From Levilactobacillus suantsaiihabitans (GTDB taxonomy: Bacteria > Bacillota > Bacilli > Lactobacillales > Lactobacillaceae): a stretch of DNA of 64,000 nucleotides. Below, in pieces: positions 58,260-64,000 of this stretch. Position 1 is the stretch's first letter. Each line of letters opens with the position of its first letter. Where the stretch lies: contig NZ_RKLX01000011.1 of assembly GCF_004745505.1 (NCBI RefSeq), positions 47,040-111,039 of the forward strand, read 5' to 3'. The notes below the pieces were generated by a model. It was not told where the DNA came from. It saw nothing but the letters and a program-made list of their open reading frames with translations, and ran no database searches. The translations under genes and the position numbers were made by a program.

Positions 58260-59248
58260 TACCTAAATTCCTCCACAATGTATTCCTGTACTGTCATTTT
58301 TCCTTTAACACTTCTTCTCCATTGCTTTTTATAAGTAAGCATAAAAAACAAGTTTTGAGGATCATGAATAATACCCTTAAGCCTCTCATTAATTTGTGAA
58401 TTCCATGTTTGCCGTGTAATCAATCCATATGGATTGATTACACCCATTTGTTCCCATTGATCTCGAAGTGTCGTTATGTGCTTAAAGCCAGAAAAGTAAC
58501 CCTTGAAGTTTGCAAAGTAGTCTATTTCTATGATTGGATCAAGCAAAATTTTTTCGGTAATATCAACAGCAAATTGATAAAAGAGGCCATCTTTCTTCCC
58601 AACTAAAAAACTATTATTGAATTTTTCAACAAATGGTATCGAACTATATAGATTCTTTCCCGTCACATCTCGAACGGAATTCCACAATAATAGGTCTTCA
58701 TCCCAAATAGTATCCGAAAATGGACGTATTAGGTATTGTGTAGCATCCAACCAAATCCCACCATACTCTTTTAATAAACAAACCCTTATGTAATCCGTAA
58801 AATGGGCGGCAGATAATTTCCCTAATCGAAATTTCTCGATTATTGACTCTTCTACATTCAAATAATTCCCAACATTCTCCAAAGTTATTACAACGACTTG
58901 ATACGATCCAGAATTTCTGATCATAGAATTGAAACTTTCCTGAACAGCCCTCGGTAAATCGCCTTCTCCTTGAAGCCATGCCGTCCAAATTATTTTCTTT
59001 ACAGGTATTTCACCATTGTCAACGCAAGAATCATACATATCGTAAATACCTTTATACTTATTATAAATATAATCTTCAACCATCGTATCTGTAACAGCAG
59101 CAATTCTTTTTAATTTTCTGGCTAACCAGTCTCTCCGCCCACTAACCTTAAAAAACAAGCGCATTACAAGCCCCAAAGTTTTTACCAGTATATACTTAAT
59201 TCCTTTAATAACTCCAAAACATTCAAAGATAACCACGATTTTTCTCAA
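58259..59248 (-). CDS. Capsular polysaccharide synthesis-type glycosyltransferase
   Basis: A 329-residue protein of the Caps_synth/GT32-like group: KKIIWTAWLQGEGDLP (near 84-99), then AHFTDYIRVCLLKEYGGIWLDAT, where the YGGIWLD is the DxD-type metal/donor site. It starts at TTG 59248 with AAGGAG eight nt upstream, adjacent to the Wzy stop. Acceptor and donor are unknown. Very AT-rich. Confidence 0.78.
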   Translation of the reverse strand: MRKIVVIFECFGVIKGIKYILVKTLGLVMRLFFKVSGRRDWLARKLKRIAAVTDTMVEDYIYNKYKGIYDMYDSCVDNGEIPVKKIIWTAWLQGEGDLPRAVQESFNSMIRNSGSYQVVVITLENVGNYLNVEESIIEKFRLGKLSAAHFTDYIRVCLLKEYGGIWLDATQYLIRPFSDTIWDEDLLLWNSVRDVTGKNLYSSIPFVEKFNNSFLVGKKDGLFYQFAVDITEKILLDPIIEIDYFANFKGYFSGFKHITTLRDQWEQMGVINPYGLITRQTWNSQINERLKGIIHDPQNLFFMLTYKKQWRRSVKGKMTVQEYIVEEFR

Positions 59249-60565
59249 TTACTTTCTCCTTTTATAAGCAACAGTACCTAAATCATTAATTGCATTTGTA
59301 CTTCGATCCGAAGCTAAAAAGTCTAATAAGACCATTAGAATTGGAAAATAGAATATTCTCTGAGGGTCGAATAACGATAAACTAATACTCATTCCAATAA
59401 TTGCAAGCAACGGGAACAAACTCAAGAACTTAAACCTTGATTTCACATATACAATTATTATAGAAATAAGACCAATTAGTAAATCTAGCACCCCAACAAT
59501 TCCAAATCGTCCTAAAAAGCCTACAACTCCAGAATCATCAAAATTATAAGAAAGAATTTGTCCCGCACCATTTATATGCGTATCATGAATTAGACCTCCA
59601 AAAATATCGTCCCGAGCGAATCCCATTGAAAACCAACCGTTTAATCCTAAATTCGACAAATAATAATTGATGGCACTCTGCCTTATATCTAGAGATATAC
59701 TTCTACTTGAATCCGAATAGAATAATTTAGCAAGAGTTGCATAAAAACCAATTATTATCGGAACGGATAGCAACACAACAACGAAATAAATAATAGCAAC
59801 GTTATTTGTTCTTTTCAGGTTAAATAACACTACAATGCAAGACAACACAAATAGCAATACAATATATCCCCGCGTTTGACTAACGAAAATTAGATATCCA
59901 GCATTAATAAAAAAAACAAAAATACTATATTTTGTTTTTACATGTGGCACCTTCTTCACCAACGAAACGGCTAACAAGACCTCGCCAATAAAAATAAAAT
60001 CAGCTGATGATGGTATTCGCGCAAAACCTAATGCCGTATGTCCTAGTAATAGAGCTTTTTGATCTGAAGTACTATTAAGATATAATAATTGAACACCCGT
60101 CTTCGCTAAAACGAACGATGCTACTATTTTTGAAAGAGATAAAACAATAGAAAATATACTATATAGCTTTATAAAGTCCCCCCAACGAGACCAATCATTC
60201 AAAATCTCTGACAACGGGAAATATAGTAATAAGATCCAGAAATAATAACCAATAAAAAAAGTTGAAAGTAGAGACTGATCAAATTGAAAGATTGTCCCAA
60301 TAAAAACAAATAACCAAGACACAAGGGTTACCGTGACGAAAACTTTAAAATAGCAATTACTCGATACAATTTCTTCTCGTTTCACCACAAATTGCCTAAA
60401 TAATATATATACGAGTACAACAAAAAGTGTCAATTTCTTTTGTGAATACGATGAAATTGAAGCAAGTACAGTCCCATTTATATTAACAAGATCAAAAAAA
60501 TTAACTTGTAACAAAAGTAATATAGTTAGAAAAAATTTATCAATTCTTTTCAAAAGAAACCTCAT
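59249..60565 (-). CDS. wzy: Putative polysaccharide polymerase (Wzy)
   Basis: A 438-residue integral membrane protein with about 11-12 helices and a large extracytoplasmic loop around residues 295-345 (GWFSMGFARDDIFGG), the topology of O-antigen/EPS polymerases. Sequence is poorly conserved, so the name rests on topology and context with Wzx and glycosyltransferases. It overlaps the upstream Stealth gene by four bases (ATGA). Confidence 0.75.
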   Translation of the reverse strand: MRFLLKRIDKFFLTILLLLQVNFFDLVNINGTVLASISSYSQKKLTLFVVLVYILFRQFVVKREEIVSSNCYFKVFVTVTLVSWLFVFIGTIFQFDQSLLSTFFIGYYFWILLLYFPLSEILNDWSRWGDFIKLYSIFSIVLSLSKIVASFVLAKTGVQLLYLNSTSDQKALLLGHTALGFARIPSSADFIFIGEVLLAVSLVKKVPHVKTKYSIFVFFINAGYLIFVSQTRGYIVLLFVLSCIVVLFNLKRTNNVAIIYFVVVLLSVPIIIGFYATLAKLFYSDSSRSISLDIRQSAINYYLSNLGLNGWFSMGFARDDIFGGLIHDTHINGAGQILSYNFDDSGVVGFLGRFGIVGVLDLLIGLISIIIVYVKSRFKFLSLFPLLAIIGMSISLSLFDPQRIFYFPILMVLLDFLASDRSTNAINDLGTVAYKRRK

Positions 60566-61578
60566 TTTTCGAAGGATGATTTGTCAAAATATCTTTCCTT
60601 AAGCTTTTCTCTCAATATCTCTGAAATTTCCAAAAACATTGTATCGTCTATTTTCGAATTATCGTTAATTACAATCATCTTATGCTTTCCATACTCTATA
60701 TCCTTTTCAGCCTCCCTAGACTTAGTATATAAATCATATATTTTCCCAACCCTTGGAGTTCTCACAGAAAACTTTCCCTGCACTAAAGCATAATACCTTA
60801 CTAGCCAGATAGTGACGTCATTTTTTGAACGGAAACGGTCATTCATCGTTCGTAAATAGGCATCCTTATTTTTTTTGATAACTTGACTCATTTGAGATTT
60901 CAGAATTGAGTACGGATAGTGTAAATCGAAAAATCTTGTAAACTTTGGCCAAAAAAATAATAAGATTGTATAAATATTTAATTCTAAGTTTACTGGATTA
61001 ATAAACTTAAAAAATTGCTTTCTCATAACATCCTTTTTATTGAAATTCTGGTTGATAATCCGAATATTGTTTTCATGTATATAATCAAAATCATACATAG
61101 GTTGTATCGCATTAAGCCCAGCCGTATCCTTAGGAAGCCCCTGCTTACTAAAAAAATCTGCTGGTTGTGTCTTTCGATTCAAAAACATATCATCATTAAA
61201 GTACACGAAATGTTCAGCCAGTCCTGGAATTTTATGCAAATTCAATTCAATTGCACTCGAATTAAATATTGGTAAAAACTTACTATCAATTATTTCTCGA
61301 TGATCAACCACAGTAATCATAGGATTAGCCACATCCAGCCAAGATGGAATCTGTTCATCCGTCACCAGATAGACATGGTGTACCCATGGAGCAAACTTTT
61401 CCACTGCACGAAACCAATATCTGAAAATATAGAAATCTCTGAACCGGGCATCTTTTTCATCTAGCGTATCTTGCGAACTGTAATGATTGTATTTTTTTAA
61501 CCAATTTTTATCTCGACCATTAACCCAAGTGACTACAAAATCAATATCAAATTTTTCCGCCAAAATTTTCATCTCCAT
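60562..61578 (-). CDS. Stealth-family sugar-phosphate transferase
   Basis: A 338-residue protein with the Stealth conserved regions: CR1 IDFVVTWVNGRD (12-23), CR2 with RFRDFYIFRYWFRAVEKFAPW and HFVYFNDDMF (about 46-130), and CR3 near FDLHYPYSILKSQM. Stealth proteins transfer hexose-1-phosphate in capsule and teichoic polymer synthesis, giving phosphodiester links. This predicts a phosphate-containing repeat unit here. Start: ATG 61578, or the ATG two codons in. First gene of the four-gene operon. Confidence 0.88.
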   Translation of the reverse strand: MEMKILAEKFDIDFVVTWVNGRDKNWLKKYNHYSSQDTLDEKDARFRDFYIFRYWFRAVEKFAPWVHHVYLVTDEQIPSWLDVANPMITVVDHREIIDSKFLPIFNSSAIELNLHKIPGLAEHFVYFNDDMFLNRKTQPADFFSKQGLPKDTAGLNAIQPMYDFDYIHENNIRIINQNFNKKDVMRKQFFKFINPVNLELNIYTILLFFWPKFTRFFDLHYPYSILKSQMSQVIKKNKDAYLRTMNDRFRSKNDVTIWLVRYYALVQGKFSVRTPRVGKIYDLYTKSREAEKDIEYGKHKMIVINDNSKIDDTMFLEISEILREKLKERYFDKSSFEK

Positions 61579-61791
61579 ATATTAAAGTAATTTACCATAC
61601 TCAATGACATTCATAATATCCCCTGGACACTTTTTATTTATTCTTTATCATTCATGATACACATATCCATCTGGCGAATTCACAAATCTACGTTTTCTCT
61701 TAGTGTACCCGGGAACTTTGATAAACCGAAAAAAGATATCAAATACAGTAGATTACTTCTTTAGCAAACGTTGAACTTCACCACAATAAAA

Positions 61792-62895
61792 CTACCTTTT
61801 CTTCATCTTATTACTGGAAGTAGTATTAACAACTACTTGATGGATACATTTGATAAGTGGCTGACGATTCGTACCTACTAACCCGATCGCTTCAACAAAT
61901 AACTCAAGGCCAACAAGACAAGCGACAGTTAGCAATACAGCCCCTAAAATATTGGACAATGGGTATAACAAAGCAATGAAAGAAAAAACCAACGCAATAC
62001 CATAAATTACTAAAACGGTTTGACGATGTGTAAGGCCCATCTGCATAAGTCGATGATGTAGGTGATGCTTATCGGCATGTGAAATTGGCTGACGATTTAA
62101 CTTTCTTCTTATCATAGCATACACAGTATCTGTTATTGGTACACCTAAAATAATAACGGGAATAATCACCGTAATAAACGTAACATTTTTCAAACCATAC
62201 AAAGAAAAACACGCCAACATGAAACCAATAAATTGTGCGCCAGTGTCACCCAAGTAAATTCTTGCAGGATAAAAATTATATGGTAAAAAACCAATCATTG
62301 AAGCAACTAATGTAAAAATCATAATAGCAACCCAAACATTCGCCATGTTTAAGAAAAATAGCCCTGTGATTCCAATCGTCGTTAAGGCAATAATTGAGAC
62401 CCCAGTTGCTAATCCATCTAGCCCATCAATTAGGTTTACGGCATTAACTATTGCAACTATCCATAGAAGTGTAATTGGTAGCGACAACCAACCAAATTGC
62501 CAAATCCCAATAAATGGAAGTGTCAGATACTTCATTCGTACACCCGCTACAAAATAAACCTCTAACCCAGCTAACAATTGACCAAAAATTTTTTGTCTAG
62601 GACGTAGCTCGAAGATATCATCAATCATTCCTTCTGCAATAATGATACATTCTCCGCCAAAAAGTCCCCACAATTTCTGAGTTGGTATTTGGTTTCGCAA
62701 CAAAAACATTGTCGCAAAGGAAAACGCAATAAAGATTGCCAAGCCACCTATCGTTGGCATAGAAATCTTATTTACTCGCCGTTTATTGGGTGTATCAACT
62801 GCCCCAATCCCAAAAGCAAACTTCCTAATAAAAGGGGTCAAAATAGCTGAAGTAATTGCGGTTGCAAACAAGCTAACAAATATTTCAAATTTCAT
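61792..62895 (-). CDS. tagO: Undecaprenyl-phosphate GlcNAc-1-phosphate transferase, TagO/WecA type
   Basis: A 367-residue membrane protein of the PNPT family with about 11 helices. Catalytic residues are visible: Asp92/Asp93 in GMIDDIFEL, NAVNLIDGLDGLATG (151-165), YLGDTGAQFIGF and the His-rich loop HADKHHLHHRL. It primes undecaprenyl phosphate with a sugar-1-phosphate for wall teichoic acid or capsule. No EPS tyrosine-kinase module or polyisoprenyl glucosyl-1-P transferase is visible in the window, so this may be the initiating enzyme. Confidence 0.9.
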   Translation of the reverse strand: MKFEIFVSLFATAITSAILTPFIRKFAFGIGAVDTPNKRRVNKISMPTIGGLAIFIAFSFATMFLLRNQIPTQKLWGLFGGECIIIAEGMIDDIFELRPRQKIFGQLLAGLEVYFVAGVRMKYLTLPFIGIWQFGWLSLPITLLWIVAIVNAVNLIDGLDGLATGVSIIALTTIGITGLFFLNMANVWVAIMIFTLVASMIGFLPYNFYPARIYLGDTGAQFIGFMLACFSLYGLKNVTFITVIIPVIILGVPITDTVYAMIRRKLNRQPISHADKHHLHHRLMQMGLTHRQTVLVIYGIALVFSFIALLYPLSNILGAVLLTVACLVGLELFVEAIGLVGTNRQPLIKCIHQVVVNTTSSNKMKKR

Positions 62896-63394
62896 TTATA
62901 GTCCCCTTCACTTCATCTAATTTCTCCTATATAAGTCAAAAACTATTACTATATTCCTGAATATTTCTGAATAAAATGCCCTAAGTCTCCTGCTAAGAAA
63001 TATTATTAAATCCAAGTAGATTCTACCCTGCGAGGGTACGTAATTGAACATTTCAAACGTAATGCTAGCCGAAAAAAATTCGTTGAATCAACAGCCAACA
63101 TTTTTATCTTTTAATATCTCGATTGCAAATTCGTGTCCAGTGTATGCTATGTACCTTCATTTAAAAAGTTAGACGCCCATCTAATCATTCACCAACAAAA
63201 CACCGTTGTGAGTTATCACAAGGCTATGGCATCGTATAAGCAAAGCTTCTACCATATTCCTGACAATTTTTCTAAACCGTTCTGATTAAGTAGATGTGTA
63301 TTATCATCCTCTATATCTCATTCGTACTCATTCCATGAAAAACACGATCCGCCTATGTAACTATTGGTGGATTTGACACGGTCCAAAGCTAATA

Positions 63395-63605
63395 ATCTCT
63401 GTATACCATTTCAGCACACTCTGTACATTTATGGTTATCAACAGGACATATCGACAGAACGATCTTTAGCCGTATCATATGCATCTGCCGACTGTCCCAT
63501 CAACTTTAGAATCATCCTAGTACATCTTTGTTGTTCTTTTCGCTGCGTACTCAAACCAAACAGTTCTCACTAATGCTACTTTTATATACGATCAACTTCA
63601 TAGAA
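63395..63605 (-). pseudogene. Decayed remnant of a third rmlB
   Basis: On the minus strand codons from 63600 to about 63455 read SSISENCLV, a stop, then VRSEKNNKDVL, a frameshift, and [20 protein letters not shown]. This aligns with RmlB 52504-53532, [20 protein letters not shown] and [21 protein letters not shown] weak continuation follows towards 63395. Stops and a frameshift exclude function. The rest of the 62896-63634 gap shows nothing. Confidence 0.75.
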
Positions 63606-63634
63606 AAAGATTTCAGATTACTTTCTCAACACAG

Positions 63635-64000
63635 TTACCATAGCTTCCAGCCCCACTTGTTAAAGTAAGTAAACATACTCGATATCATTCTCATAAACCC
63701 CGTGAACGTTTTTTTATTTTCTCTTTGCCATTCATGATAAATAAACGCTTGTGGATAAAAAATCGTTTTCGATATTTGATTTACTCTCATAGTAATATCG
63801 GTATCTTCCATATATAAAAAGTAAGCTTCATCAAAGCCATGAATTCTTTTGAACACACTCGTTCTAAAAACCATAAAAGATCGGCTCTTTGTCAACCGGT
63901 GTTGATGGGGAGAATTTGAGAGGTTCAATTCACTTACGAATTGGGCCTCTTTTTTGGACCCGAATATTGAATTCAATCTGTATTCTGTAGTGGAAGTTAG
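63635..64000 (-). CDS. Family 2 glycosyltransferase, C-terminal part, cut by the window edge
   Basis: The frame is open to base 64000, so the N-terminal catalytic part lies outside. The visible 121 residues carry SFMVFRTSVFKRIHGFDEAY and YMEDTDITMRV, the ED-containing acceptor/catalytic segment of GT2 enzymes such as rhamnosyltransferases, followed by YPQAFIYHEWQRENKKTF. A TTG at 63976 could be mistaken for a start. It probably belongs to the same polysaccharide locus. Confidence 0.8.
   Translation of the reverse strand, partial: LTSTTEYRLNSIFGSKKEAQFVSELNLSNSPHQHRLTKSRSFMVFRTSVFKRIHGFDEAYFLYMEDTDITMRVNQISKTIFYPQAFIYHEWQRENKKTFTGFMRMISSMFTYFNKWGWKLW

Overview
The window looks like chromosome of a heterofermentative Lactobacillaceae bacterium, most likely Levilactobacillus or a near relative. 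This is inference from protein character, from the gene order pcrA-ligA-camS-gatCAB-dagK-rlmD, and from a cydABCD plus menA respiratory set in a lactobacillus. Most of the window (1-51 kb) is GC-balanced with lactobacillus-like codon use. From about 51 kb to the right edge the DNA turns visibly AT-rich, which marks a surface-polysaccharide island.

Layout. 1-2.3 kb: gluconate kinase (partial) and gluconate permease. 2.6-6 kb: an amino-acid permease and a glutamate-cysteine ligase. 6.7-12 kb: a nucleoside catabolism cluster, deoC-deoB-deoD-deoR-pdp, read leftward from a promoter with a DeoR-type operator and a nearby cre box. 12.2-14.4 kb: a secreted basic protein and two divergent XRE regulators sharing a compact control region. 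14.5-26.5 kb: rlmD, dagK, gatB, gatA, gatC, camS, ligA and pcrA, all leftward. 26.7-31 kb: a PurK-like ATP-grasp protein, xpt, menA and, divergently, a polyprenyl diphosphate synthase. 31.4-38 kb: cydA-cydB-cydD-cydC (cytochrome bd and its assembly transporter). MenA and the prenyl synthase would make the quinone that cytochrome bd oxidises; no other men genes are visible here. 38-49.6 kb: a hydroxyacid dehydrogenase, an orphan rmlB, an LCP ligase, lplA, a permease, a small unknown gene pair, T-box-controlled asnA, and KtrAB potassium uptake. 50-64 kb: a degenerate LCP protein, then rmlA-wzx-rmlC-rmlB-rmlD, a GT2 / capsule-synthesis / Wzy / Stealth operon, a TagO-type initiating transferase, a decayed third rmlB and a truncated glycosyltransferase at the edge.

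The most unusual signal is a family of about 170-200 bp palindromic intergenic repeats: six full or nearly full copies plus several fragments, all in the non-EPS part. The terminal stems differ in sequence from copy to copy but stay complementary within each copy, and the copies share an internal hairpin core. This is the covariation expected of selected RNA or DNA structure. The second main signal is an LCP-family protein (50167-51138) beside the polysaccharide locus that has lost nearly all the catalytic Arg/Asp residues its intact paralogue 8 kb away retains.
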